A stretch of DNA of 64,000 bases from Flectonema sp. DT1601. Taxonomy: Eukaryota > Euglenozoa > Diplonemea > Diplonemida > Diplonemidae. Below, piece after piece: positions 9,385-20,100 of this stretch. The position numbers and the translations under genes were made by a program. The DNA lies in contig OZ025858.1 of the NCBI GenBank assembly GCA_964019425.1, positions 531,728-595,727 on the forward strand. Direction: 5' to 3'. Under the pieces are notes generated by a model. The model made no database searches, was not told where the DNA came from, and saw only the letters and a list, made by a program, of their open reading frames with translations. The first letter of the stretch is position 1, and the number at the start of each line of letters is the position of its first letter.

Positions 9385-11232
9385 ATGGCAGCGATACCAG
9401 CATTAGGAAAGCAGGAGTCAGCAGGAGGACTGTCACGTGCTGTTGGAGCAGCGATCGGATCAGCTGCTGCCACAGCAAGAGCCGGAAAGCCTTCAAGAAA
9501 TGAAAAGCTTAAGGGAGATTCACAATTCTTGAGAGGAACGTTGAAAGAAGAACTCAGTGACTTGAGTAAGAGTGGTTTTGGTAAGACTTCGGGTGATTTG
9601 TTGAAATTCCACGGAATATACCAAGAACAGAACAGAGACTCTGATCCAAAGTCTGCTGCTAACCCAGCAATCTTTATGTTGAGAGGAAGAATCTCAGGAG
9701 GTAGAATGACACCTGAGCAGTACCTCATGTACGACAACTTAGCCACAAAGTACGGTCACGGATCTATTCGTCTCACAACTAGACAGACTGTTCAATTTCA
9801 CTGGTTGGAAAAGGGAGACTTGAAGGCTGTCTTTAAGGGTCTTAATGATGTCTTATCTGAGTCTAAGGGTGCTTGTGGTGATATTGTTCGTAACGTTACT
9901 TGTGTTCCAAATGTATTTGACGATCCTTTCTTGAAGAAGGTTGAAGGCTCAGCTAAAGTGATATCCGACCATTTCAGATCCCACGCTAACGCTTATGATG
10001 AGATCTGGCTTGATGGTCAACAAGTTAACGCTGATGAAGAAAGAGAACCTATTTATGGAGATAAGTACTTACCAAGAAAGTTTAAGATCGCTCTCACTGA
10101 GGAGGGAAACAACTCTGTTGATCTGTTCTCTAACGATCTTGGACTTGCTGCTACCAGATCTGGGAATGAAATAACTGGTTACCACATTTACGTAGGAGGT
10201 GGTCACGGTAGATCTCACAACGCTCCAGAGACCTGGGCAGGACATGCTCGTCATCTCGGTTGGATCGAATCAGGTAAAATGTTAGACATCGCTGAGTCAG
10301 TCGTAAAGGTACAGCGTGACTCAGGTGATCGCAGTAACAGAAAACACGCTCGTTTGAAATACACCATCGATGACAATGGACTCGACTGGTTTCGTGATCA
10401 AGTTGAGAAGTATTCAGGTCACCGTCTTGAACCACCTGGTACCAGACCTATTAAGGAATGGAAAGTACCATCTTACAATGGATGGTTTAAGTCACCAGAT
10501 GGAAGCTGGTCTCTTGGAGTCCATTGCATGAGTGGTCGTATTATTGATCAACAAGGTTCATTCTTAAAGTCTGCTATCTCTCAGGCTGTTGACAAGTACA
10601 AGCTCAGCGTTGAACTTCTTCCAGACCAGGACATTATGTTAAAGGGAATCCCAGAAGACGCCAAGGACGGAGTTACAAGCATCTTCTCAAAGAACAGAAT
10701 TGATCTGAAGCCGCCTCCAAAGGTATTCGAGCGCGCCATCGCATGTGTTGCGTTCCCAACCTGTTCTCTTGCTATCGCTGAGTCAGAGAGATACCTCCCT
10801 CAGCTTCTCCCAAGACTGAATGTACTTTTAAAGAAACACGGATTCAAAGATGAAGCTCCAGTCTTTCGTATCACTGGTTGCCCTAATGGATGTGGTCGCC
10901 CATACACTGCAGAGCTAGCTCTCGTTGGTCAGGAACCAGCAAAGGATACTACTGGAGGGTCTTACCAAGTGTATGTTGGTGGTGCATCCAACGGATCAAG
11001 ACTCGCGGAGCTTCTCGTTGAGAAGTGGCCTGCTTCAAAGATGAGCCCACTTATGGACCAACTCTTTAAGGTCTGGAAGGACAACAGAATCGAAAAGGAA
11101 TCGTTCGGAGACTTCACTCATCGTATCCCAAGAGCTCAACTGAATGACATGCTCACAGTTGTTCCTCAAAACATGCGTCTTGACGCAATCAGCAAGCGAT
11201 GTGGTGTTACTCCTGGAACTGAACGTGATTAA
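9385..11232 (+). CDS. Assimilatory sulfite reductase, siroheme / 4Fe-4S hemoprotein
   Basis: Reduces sulfite to sulfide by six electrons in sulfur assimilation. The 615-residue length fits the CysI/plant SiR hemoprotein family. Two ferredoxin-like repeats are visible: an N-terminal one with RISGGRMTPEQYLMYDNLA and GSIRLTTRQTVQFHW (substrate/siroheme-binding Arg-rich segment) and GDIVRNVTCVP; and a C-terminal one. The 4Fe-4S/siroheme ligands are complete: Cys454 and Cys460 (C-x5-C in CVAFPTC), Cys499 and Cys503 (C-x3-C in CPNGC). No flavoprotein domain is fused, so electrons come from a separate partner (ferredoxin or a CysJ-like protein) that is not in the window. The Ala/Gly-rich first 35 residues could be an organelle presequence, but this is not strong. 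ATG 9385 follows a CAG ending at 9373; codon choice is more biased than in neighbours, suggesting high expression. Confidence 0.95.
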   Translation: MAAIPALGKQESAGGLSRAVGAAIGSAAATARAGKPSRNEKLKGDSQFLRGTLKEELSDLSKSGFGKTSGDLLKFHGIYQEQNRDSDPKSAANPAIFMLRGRISGGRMTPEQYLMYDNLATKYGHGSIRLTTRQTVQFHWLEKGDLKAVFKGLNDVLSESKGACGDIVRNVTCVPNVFDDPFLKKVEGSAKVISDHFRSHANAYDEIWLDGQQVNADEEREPIYGDKYLPRKFKIALTEEGNNSVDLFSNDLGLAATRSGNEITGYHIYVGGGHGRSHNAPETWAGHARHLGWIESGKMLDIAESVVKVQRDSGDRSNRKHARLKYTIDDNGLDWFRDQVEKYSGHRLEPPGTRPIKEWKVPSYNGWFKSPDGSWSLGVHCMSGRIIDQQGSFLKSAISQAVDKYKLSVELLPDQDIMLKGIPEDAKDGVTSIFSKNRIDLKPPPKVFERAIACVAFPTCSLAIAESERYLPQLLPRLNVLLKKHGFKDEAPVFRITGCPNGCGRPYTAELALVGQEPAKDTTGGSYQVYVGGASNGSRLAELLVEKWPASKMSPLMDQLFKVWKDNRIEKESFGDFTHRIPRAQLNDMLTVVPQNMRLDAISKRCGVTPGTERD

Positions 11233-13398
11233 ATGTCCTTTTCGTGTATTGCTTCTTTTTGAAAAAATTCAAAAAAAAAAAAAAAAGGGAATGCAAAGTG
11301 AGAGAGAGAGAGAGAGAGAGAAGAAGTAAAAAGAATTTTTTTTTTCAAAAAGTCCAGAAGTCCTTCGAAACAGCTCCTCAGGACTTTATTTCGGTTTCAT
11401 TTTGTTTGCACTTTCGACTACAGTTAATTATTTTCATTAAATTATGTGCGGGGAGTACTACCGCGACGTTACAACATAAAAGCAGTTACTCGGGGCGTGA
11501 TACCGTCCTCCCTGGGCGCTTGTTGCAGCTGAAATGTTTGTTTTCACGTACAACGTTTTACCGTACCGCTTATCTGTTTAATTAGAAAATTTGAAGCGTA
11601 GTCAACGAGATGCGCTCGTAACCTTTTTTTTTTTCTTTTTTTTCCACGTAACCCCCTTTCAAAATATTCCTTTTTCCCTCGACATTTTTATTTATTATTA
11701 TTTTTTTTTTTTTTTTGAATTTTTTTTAAAAATGAGAAAAAAAAAAAAAAAAAAAACTTCCTGAAAGACACAAAGCGACAAAGGGGTACCAGCCGTGTTG
11801 CCATGGCTGAGCCACTGGGGGGAAAAGAAGAATTGTTTTCTTTCTAGGGTACCAGCCGTGTTGCCATGGCTGAGCCACTGGGGGGAAAAGAAGAATTGTT
11901 TTCTTTCTATTCCGTACTTTTTTTTTTTTTCCCTTTCTTTTTGGAACTTCTCTCTGAGTTTGACATCCCACACGACACCGCGTTGGAATTTGCTGTAGTT
12001 TGCTTTGTTGGCACTACGACATGAATTTTTCTAAATGCTTTGATACGGAATGCCACTAAAAGGGTGAATAAAAAAAAGAACCAAGGGAGGAAAAAAAAAA
12101 AAAAAAAAAAAAACTGATCACACATTGTCTGTTGACTATTGATTTGTTTTCGTCAATGGGCTGTTGTGAAGAACAAAAAAAAAAAAAAAAAAAAAAAAAA
12201 AACAACTTCCTCTCCTTTTCCCCTTTTGTTTGTTACGATGATGTGTTTCCCAACAACGGGTTAAATTTTGGTGATTTTGCAGCTGGTTTAAGAAAAGAAA
12301 ATTTGCGCTCGAGGTGCCAAAGCGTAAAGCGTTCTCCCCATCGCGGATCGCAGACTTTTTCTCGGTCGCTTTCCAAATTTTTTTCTCGGTATTTTCTCTC
12401 CCTCTCCATTTTGAAATTACATTGGGAAAAAAAAAAAAAAGAAAAGAAAAGAAGAAAAAGAAAAAGAAAAAGAAAAGAAGAAAATTAAGCTCCACGACCA
12501 TGACGAGTATCACACAAACGGGCGCCTCTGAAGGAACCCGGGCAGCTGATTCGAGCTTAGTCCCTGCAATTTATCTTATTTTTGAAATTATTTTTTATTT
12601 TTAATAATTTTTTTTACTTTCGCTGATATCATCCGTTCTCGTTGATATTACAGAAAGGGAGAAATCTGATGACGTGTTTTGTGTAGGCGAAGCGCTTGCT
12701 ATGTGGCAACCACAAAGGGCTATCTTTTTGTTACTATTTTGGTATAATCATTTTTGTATTTTGCCCCCCCCCTCATACTTTTTTCGTAACTATTGGTAAT
12801 CCCGCTGTCACGTTTTTTTTTTATGTTTTTTAAGGTAGGCTGCTTTGACCCTTCTCTCTCGACCTTTTTTTTTTTTTTTTTTTTTAAAATCTCTATGTTG
12901 AAACTCTCTGTACTTGCACTATTGTGTTTTTCATTGTCCCACAATGAACTTTGTAATGATGGTGTCCTTACTGACTGTACATTAACCATCTTGGGGAGAG
13001 ATGACGGGAGGGAAAAAAAAGAAAAAAAAAAAAAAAAAACTAATAAAAAAAGAAAAAGAAAAAGAAAATAAACAAATAAACGGGGAATAGATCTCCTCAG
13101 AGCCGTTTCCTCAGGGCCTTTCCTTGGCGAAAAAGAAGAAGGAATTACAATTTAAAAAAAAAAAAAAAAAAAAAGCAAACCGATAAAAAAGGATATCCAT
13201 ACAAGTAAACAATAACTGGGTTATGCTCACCCTCGCGTGTCGACTTACGAGAGTAGTGACGTGGTGCTAATGAATAGGTTTTGTTTATTTTGATTTCGTA
13301 CAGGTTATTACCGAAGTGCACTTTGAAGAATAAGTTTTTAATTCCCATTATCAGCACACTATTCAGTTCTTACCTCCCTTACAGAACCACCTTGTAAT
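11233..13398. other. 2.2-kb intergenic region, low complexity
   Basis: Made of long A and T runs, a GA microsatellite (about 11300-11321), A/G-rich tracts (about 12428-12484 and 13011-13067) and AT-rich unique DNA. All frames here are homopolymer-driven (poly-Lys or poly-Phe) and I see no credible gene. TTACAG ends at 13384, 14 nt before the next ATG. Confidence 0.55.
11784..11909. repeat. 63-bp tandem duplication
   Basis: Two adjacent copies of a 63-bp block (11784-11846 and 11847-11909), identical by eye, beginning GGGTACCAGCCGTG and ending TTTTCTTTCTA. Each contains an imperfect self-complementary core around GGCTGAGCC. No function recognised. Confidence 0.85.
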
Positions 13399-14661
13399 AT
13401 GATACAAGTTACAGATGATATAGAGGCCGCACCAACTCCCCTTCTGACCGAAGAGCCTCACCGTGGAATTCGAAGCGAGAATGGAGCAATGATGTGCATA
13501 GCATTATCTGCCTTAATGTACGCATTGCAGGGAGTTACTTTGAGTTACGCTAAGAAAGCTTCAGTTCCTTACACTGAAATTATATTCCTGAGAGCATTCT
13601 TACAGGGAACCGCGATATTTATTTATTTAAAAGTAACGAAGCAACCCCTTCTTGGAGAGAAGGGAATGAAGGCCTGGGTAGCTCTTCGGGGAGCACTCGG
13701 AGGTATTGGTTTTATATTCTTATTTCATACTATGAGTACGCTTCCTATTGGGGATGCTACAACTCTTCTATCACTGTACCCTATCGTGACTGTTATCTTG
13801 GCGAGATTCTTTTTGGGAGAAGAAACTTCTTTCATTGTGATAATGGCAATCATATTGTCGGTGACAGGGTCGGTTTTGGTTGCCAGACCTGACTTTTTAT
13901 TTGGAGAGCAAAATGAAGTAGTTTTAAATATAACCGATGCGGACAATTCTACTACTCCGGTGCCTTCTACTGGTTTCTTGGATAGCAGAGCCTCTGGAGT
14001 GATATCAGCGTTGAGTACTTCGGTACTGGCAGGTTTTGTTCTCGTCATCATCAGATACATGAAGAATATTAGTAATGCTCAACAACTATGGCCATGGTCA
14101 GTAACGACAGCTGTACTATCAGCTATTATAACATATGCTCGTGATGGGTCCCTTCCTCTGGTTATTAGTCCGAGTTGGACTCAGTTAGGATATGTTTCTG
14201 CCACAATATTCTTTGGTGTTGGAGGTCATTGGCTTATGACTTTTGGAGTTCGATTTTCCCAACCAGGACCAGCTTCACTTATCAGAACAACAGAGATAGT
14301 ACATGCTTATATATTTGAGATCTTTATCCTTGGAGAACATCCTCCGGGTCTAACTCTACTCGGGGTGTCTCTCGTAGTCTGCGCTGTTACTGCAGTCGCA
14401 GTTGATAAATGGAGACGTCAGTGTAACTGTTCGTGTAATGTTCTTCGGAAGAATCAAGCAATCGATAGTCAAATTGATACCTCACCTCAAGATGAGTTAG
14501 AACTCGTTGCGTGTGATGCTCAACAACAGAAGGATGACGATCTTCAAGAACTTCACTCAATTGCAGGAACTGAAGAAGCAGTTCATTTAATTGAGGAAAC
14601 AGAAGAAGTAGTTGACGAACATGACAACAGCGAAGGGTCACCTTGCAGTCTTGTCTCATAG
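13399..14661 (+). CDS. DMT-superfamily transporter, SLC35G/EamA-like
   Basis: A 420-residue multi-pass membrane protein with two EamA halves and about ten helices between residues 30 and 335. Diagnostic stretches include YTEIIFLRAFLQG in the first half, LPIGDATTLLSLYPIVTVILARFFLGEE at the end of half one, and GARFSQPGPASLIRTTE-type sequence (here GVRFSQPGPASLIRTTE) in half two, all typical of SLC35G/EamA solute carriers. A loop at about 172-195 carries N-x-S/T sites (NITD, NSTT), so it is probably lumenal or extracellular. The last 80 residues are acidic, Glu/Gln/Asp-rich and cytosolic in character. Substrate unknown; relatives move nucleotide sugars, drugs or metabolites. Single exon; start follows TTACAG at 13384. 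Confidence 0.9.
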   Translation: MIQVTDDIEAAPTPLLTEEPHRGIRSENGAMMCIALSALMYALQGVTLSYAKKASVPYTEIIFLRAFLQGTAIFIYLKVTKQPLLGEKGMKAWVALRGALGGIGFIFLFHTMSTLPIGDATTLLSLYPIVTVILARFFLGEETSFIVIMAIILSVTGSVLVARPDFLFGEQNEVVLNITDADNSTTPVPSTGFLDSRASGVISALSTSVLAGFVLVIIRYMKNISNAQQLWPWSVTTAVLSAIITYARDGSLPLVISPSWTQLGYVSATIFFGVGGHWLMTFGVRFSQPGPASLIRTTEIVHAYIFEIFILGEHPPGLTLLGVSLVVCAVTAVAVDKWRRQCNCSCNVLRKNQAIDSQIDTSPQDELELVACDAQQQKDDDLQELHSIAGTEEAVHLIEETEEVVDEHDNSEGSPCSLVS

Positions 14662-14681
14662 TGACATCACTGTAGTATTTT

Positions 14682-14739
14682 TTATCAATTTTCTTGATAA
14701 GCTGTCCTCCTAGCCCTTCAATGGCGGTTGTAGGACAGC
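14682..14739 (+). other. Two adjacent stem-loops just after the transporter gene
   Basis: TTATCAA/TTGATAA (14682-14688 with 14694-14700, 5-nt loop) is followed with no gap by GCTGTCCT/AGGACAGC (14701-14708 with 14732-14739, 23-nt loop). Both stems are perfect. They lie 20 nt after the stop codon, so they would fall in the 3' UTR; an RNA-processing or stability role is possible. Confidence 0.55.
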
Positions 14740-14982
14740 ATTCTGTTTTTTAAATATCAGAGTTGATAACCTGACTGCAGTCGTATGTCAAGTATGGGAA
14801 GATCTTTTGTAACACAACACTTACTTACCTTTTGGGGTAAACCCTATTTATGGTAAGGTTGATTGCAGTCACCAGTTCTTGTGTTTTCTATTATCAGTTC
14901 CCAAGGCGGTTACACCTCTCAAGTTCTCCTCGGAAATCAGTCGAGTTGGACGTCATTGAAATATAAAATATAGAAACGTTAT

Positions 14983-15021
<39 letters not shown>

Positions 15022-15592
15022 CCCCCCCATAATAATAATAATTGTTGTTTGCTTCATTTCGAAGACTTGTTAGTGAGTGTGGAGCAGCATTGTAGAGATG
15101 TTTTTTTTTTTTTTTATTTTTTTTTCTCTCTCTCGGGTTCTCAACTTCTCAACACAAGTAGGTTGTCCTTTCACCACAGGGGACAACCGATTCGAACTTT
15201 TTGAAAGCTAAAAAATGGAATTATAATAATATTATTATAATTCTTGCTCCTTCATCATCTCTGATTATATCTGTTTCGTTGTTTATGATATTGGTTAATA
15301 ATCGGATTCTGTGTACTTAGTAGCCCAGGTGACCCATTTGGTGAGTTACAAGGCAGCTGTTCATGGATGTCTCTCTTTGGGTCTGTTTTCTTGGGAAAAT
15401 ATTTCCTTCTCTATCTCTTTGTATTCTTACTGTATTACTATAACAGCTTTGTCGAGTGGGATGTGTGTGTGTGGTAACTTAGTTTAACCGATTCATTTTT
15501 TTTATTTATTTTATTTTTCGTGTCAACTTTGTTGCTTTTGCTGTTCTTGTCTTTGTTTACAGCGTGGCAATACGTACATTAAGTGTGTTGTT

Positions 15593-15627
<35 letters not shown>

Positions 15628-16436
15628 CACCCCGTTTGGAATCGTGTTGCTCCGACTAAACACAGATCTGAACTACGGAATTGTTTCGGACAACAAGTAG
15701 GTTAATTCGTTTTGTTTTTTCTTTGACATGCAATGGATATCAAGCAAAAAAAAATAAAAAAAATAAAAGAGCTACTCCTTTTTTCCCCCATTTTGTTTCC
15801 CCCCTCCTTTTTTTCTTTTTTACAGAAGAATTGATAACAGCAAAGAATTTCCTGTTTTCGTGCATGCGATGTCGTGTCCTGTCGTCACTTACTTTGGTAA
15901 AGTTAGCAGTGAAAGACTCACAGAGTTAGTGAGCTTTGCCTATAGTATGGATGGCCCGACTTCGATAAATAAATAAGTTTTTTTTGTTTTTTATTTGTTT
16001 GCAGTTTAGTCAACGTCTCTTCTTGCCAGCAGATGCGCGATACTGACCGACTGCTCACCTTTTCCTGACCTTTCCCTTTTTTTTTTAAATTTTTTTTGTT
16101 TTTCTTCTTTTTTCAAAAAAAAAATCTAAAAAAAAAATAAAATAAACTAATCTTCCTCTTTGATACTTTGTCAACGTAATTTGGATTTGGCGCTTCTTTT
16201 CTTTCGTGCTGGTGCGTAATCAGCTTGCAGACGGTATGATGAACCACAGCACTGTCCTCTTCATCAGTTTATTGGGTGCTTCTCTCCAGGAGAGTCAAAA
16301 GTGAAGAGAATGGAAGCGATACCACCATGAGAGATGTATTGTTTTACTTAATGAAAAACATTACTTTAATCCATTACAGGTTACAACTGCATGTAAACTG
16401 CCCTAAGCACTATGGCCGATTAGCCGCATCTTATAA
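14740..16436. other. 1.7-kb intergenic region
   Basis: Contains long A and T runs (14985-15017, 15101-15123, 15595-15627), two further perfect inverted repeats described separately, and AT-rich unique DNA. No convincing gene. A candidate acceptor TTACAG ends at 16379; the leader between it and the MIOS start has an ATG-TAA pair and a second short upstream frame (ATG, two codons, TAG), which could lower translation of the gene. Confidence 0.5.
15161..15243. other. Stem-loop followed by a 26-bp perfect palindrome
   Basis: GGTTGTCC (15161-15168) pairs with GGACAACC (15181-15188). The segment 15218-15243 is a perfect palindrome built on GAATTATAATAAT and its complement. Neither is next to a gene end; both could form hairpins or cruciforms. 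Confidence 0.6.
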
Positions 16437-19400
16437 ATGGCAACTTCTGCGAGCTGCGTGCCAGTACGCGGTGGGGGAGTCTACCCCCTGATATTAGCGA
16501 CAGGTACTGGAAACAGCAGAGAGAGAGTTTACTGTGCAGTAGATGGAGGAAAGGGGAACGTGAAATGGTTTTCAGAAAGGGGAGACGCTGAAGGGGTCGG
16601 AGTAGCAAGTCAAGAATTGATAAATTTAAGAAGCGCCTCTCTAAACTCAGAAGGAGTACTGGCATTCGCAACCGAGTCATCTGCTGGTATCGTCGACAAG
16701 AGGAATGATGTCATCGTTGCGATTCCAAAACCTACTAACTTACCTTCTAATGTAATACCTGAATATACAAGTGTCTCATGGTCACCATGTGATTGTCTCT
16801 TATCAACCACACACAAAGCTGGTTTAGTTATTTATAAATTTTCGAATGAACGTTCTGGTTCACCAGAACTGTTAGCGCAAAGTCCTCAACAGAAACCCTA
16901 TCTATCATCTTGTTGGTTGAGTTCATCAGTTTTATTGACATCTTCAACATCTGGAGTTCAGCTGATTGATACTCGCAGTTCTGCTAAACAAGTGAGCATG
17001 TCAACAAGTAGTGTTCCAAGTCTCTTGTACAACCTTTCGTATAATAATAGGAATTTGGTAGCCGGAGTAGCCATCGCAACAGATGCTGCTTCTCGAGGAT
17101 CAAGTTATTTCATTCAATTATTTGATGTTAGAAAAATGAACTCCCCACAGACTCGACCCATCGAAGAATACGACGTCACTGCGACAACTGTTCTTGGAAA
17201 AGCGGGACTCAGAGCATTCGGTCAGTATTCTTTTATATCTGGAGCTTCGTGGTCTGCTTGCGGAAATCATTTGCTTGTGACACCTGTACCAAGTGCAGAG
17301 GTGCAAAATACATTTCAAGCTGCTGGAATAGTAGAGACATTCGATGTTGAAACGTTAATAAAAACATACACAGATGAATCCTCAACTAGCCAGCAACATC
17401 ATTTCGTAAAGGGAAGATCCATACGAGCGATTAGCGACCAACCAATAGCTGGAGCAGCGTTCTGTGGTGTTGATAAGGAGCAGTTGGAATGTGTGTCAGT
17501 GGCTCGGAATTCATGTTCGGTGAGTTGGTTTGTGTTGCAGAAAAGAAAAAAATTCATTTCCGTTATTCAGCAATCATCAGCACTCTCACAACCAGTTTCA
17601 GATCCAACAGAAATAGTTAACGAAGGGAGTGAACCTGTCATGATTAGTTGGTCTCCTTCCTCAACAGATCCTCCGACTGACATCAGTACTTTGATGATCG
17701 ACAGAAGTCCAGCAAGCTTTGGATGTTCTCGGCAGGGTGTGTACGACGCCTTCAACAGACAAGGTGACCTCCACTACATTCAATTTGGTTATTGGTTTGC
17801 TATCCTTCGAAGACTTTGTGAGAATTACAAATCAATGATTGGTAAGAAGATATTCCTACCTGGAATGCTAACCATCGTTACTGATTACAAGAATGATCTT
17901 ACTGAGAACCTTCTGAAAGAAACAACCGAAGAACGTAAAGAACGAGACAAGGCAGGTCTATCCGACTCTCTTCAGATTAGTGAAGGATCACCTCAAGGAC
18001 CATCGTCATCAACAGCAAAAACAGTTTTAGAACAACAGTTTAAAGTTTATGACTCTCCCTGGAGGAAAATTGTACGAGTTCTGGTGGGATGGCAGCCGCT
18101 GTCATCAATCACAGAGTGTGGATCTTTAAGTATGAAAATGGTGACTGCCATCAGTCCAGTTGGATTCACTCAGGAAACAATACAATTTGAACGAACTGTC
18201 GCGTGTAGAGTTCTCCAACTGAAGCTGTCTGAGGCGATTGATCTTTTAACGCAACAAATTCAACGCAGAGAGCAATCAAAGTCTTTATACTCTCTGTTGG
18301 TGTTGGCGTTGTCGTCTGTTTCTATTGGAACTTGTCATGCGGTCAACAGTTGGAATGATCTGATCTCAAATATCTCATTTACTCCAACACTTGTCGCGTC
18401 TTTACAGTTCTTATCATCGTGGAATGTACGACCTGAAGAATCTACAACACCATCACTATGGGCTAAGTACTCCTGTGTGTTAGACACGTTAAGTGTTGAC
18501 GTCGTTGATAAGATAGGATTCGCGAGTACCTACCTCGATGATGACGCCGTTGAGAGTTATTTTCAAGAACTTTCAACAAGCAATCTCCACCCTCTTACTT
18601 CCGTCATACTAAACGGGTATGTGATGTTAATTTGAGAAGATGTGTGTTTTGGGTTTTATTTTATTCATATTTTTTTTAAGTAAAATAAAATAATCAAACA
18701 GGGTTTCTGACACCAACACTGACGGGCTTGTGAGATTCCTCGACGCTACAGGAGATATTCAGCTTACAACTATTACAGCACTTGCTGCTATGCCGTACAA
18801 TCACGAGTTAACTCAGAAGTGGGTCAAACATTACAGAGATTTCGTTTTAAAGGTGTGTCTCTGGTTTAGTTCTTCGTGACGTATCTGAGTTCTAAAAAAC
18901 AAACAAATAAAACAGTCCTGCGGACCAACAGCTCGGTGTCAAATGGAAATAATTCTCTCAGGTCTGAAGTCTCAGGAAGTACAGGTGTGTTTTTATACTC
19001 CGCATGGATGTCGATTAGAATCAACGTGGGGATAATATTAATCACAAATAGGTAACACCAGTACAACCAACGATATCATTACATCACACGATGGGGAAGC
19101 GTAGTTTAGATTCTAAAAAGGTTCTTCGAATGCAGAGACACATCTCTCACTTGAAGGAACCGGCAGCAACTGGACCGCTTGCGAGTAGCAGTCGAGACAG
19201 TCGGAAAGTTCCATTTTTACAAGCTCAGTGTTCAGACTGCCGTACGATACTCGCCATTCCTCATCGAGCTGCTTCTCATTCTGATAAGATTGGTGTTTGC
19301 AGTAAATGTTTTGCTCCTCTTCCAAAATGTTCAATCTGCCTTCAAGTAACTGGTTCTTCAACAGACTCATTACCAGCTCACCTCACTTGGTGTTTAACTT

Positions 19401-19504
19401 GTAAACATGGAGGACATTTAGATCACTTACAGAATTGGTTTGCTGTTCATAAACAATGTCCTGTTGCTGACTGTACTTGTAACTGTGCTTCTCTGGATGG
19501 ATGA
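16437..19504 (+). CDS. MIOS: MIOS / Sea4-like subunit of GATOR2 (SEACAT), four exons
   Basis: WD40-plus-RING scaffold of the complex that relays amino-acid sufficiency to TORC1 at the lysosome or vacuole. Exons: 16437-18616, 18702-18852, 18916-18984, 19052-19504, joined in frame to 950 residues (human MIOS is about 875). Donors are GTATGT, GTGTGT, GTGTGT; acceptors CAG, CAG, TAG; introns 85, 63 and 67 nt. The N-terminal half has WD-repeat signatures (YTSVSWSPCDCLL, GASWSACGNHLL, VMISWSPSS). Exon 2 gives the alpha-solenoid segment with LVRFLDATGDIQLTT. The C-terminus is the family's zinc-binding end: CSDC, CSKC, CSIC, WCLTCKHGGHLDHLQNWF, CPVADCTC, a C/H series as in MIOS, WDR24 and WDR59. Without splicing the first exon would end a few codons after 18616, losing the RING, so the introns are well supported. 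Confidence 0.88.
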
Positions 19505-20100
19505 AATCGGTCGCAAGTTTGGAGACTCAACTTTTGTGGAACTACAAAGTGAGTGGTCACTACTGACTCTGATGTCTTCAAGAGCATTACAATCTCTGAG
19601 TGGTGAGGTAGTCTGATTAGAGAAGTGCCCTCCTTCTTAGTTAAGACTTCCTATTCAGTCAGCTAATGATGACTTAAAACAGCGGTCCTGGTAGCTGACC
19701 AGAACAGTCTCGCCGCTTGAAGTATTCTCAAAACTGAGAGACCACAGTATCGATCGCGAGGCTTCATTCTGTAATGAAATGTTAGTCTCAATGGAAGCGT
19801 AAGCTCCTGACCGAAGTTCGGTAACTTTGTAGTTACTCTGTGCACCGTGTGGTGTGACTACCCTCTTGTATGATATTTGATTTGAACGTGGAAAGGCGTT
19901 TTGTTAGTGTATCGCAAAAAAGAGTCGAAAATTTCGAATGCAGTCGACGGATCTGTGTGAAAGTTATTATTCTTCTCTCTTCTCCCCCCCTTTTCACAGT
20001 TATGAAACACTTTCACTGAGATCCGATTGTATTCTGTTTTTTTTTTCTATCAATTTGTGTTATTTATTTCCTCTCATTTTCAGTATTTATAATAAGAAGT
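19505..20100. other. Intergenic region
   Basis: Unique AT-rich DNA with a T-run near 20036-20046. A short frame from 19938 overlaps the next gene in another phase and is not credible. TTTTCAG ends at 20083, 17 nt before the next ATG. Nothing else recognised. Confidence 0.5.

Noticed and set aside
9360-9746. 128-codon minus-strand frame opposite the sulfite reductase start
   Set aside because: Antisense shadow of a strongly supported conserved gene.
11144-13071. Several frames of 60-125 codons rich in Lys or Phe
   Set aside because: They consist mainly of A or T runs and lack any conserved pattern.
16276-16491. 71-codon frame overlapping the MIOS start
   Set aside because: Runs across the candidate acceptor and into the MIOS first exon in another phase.
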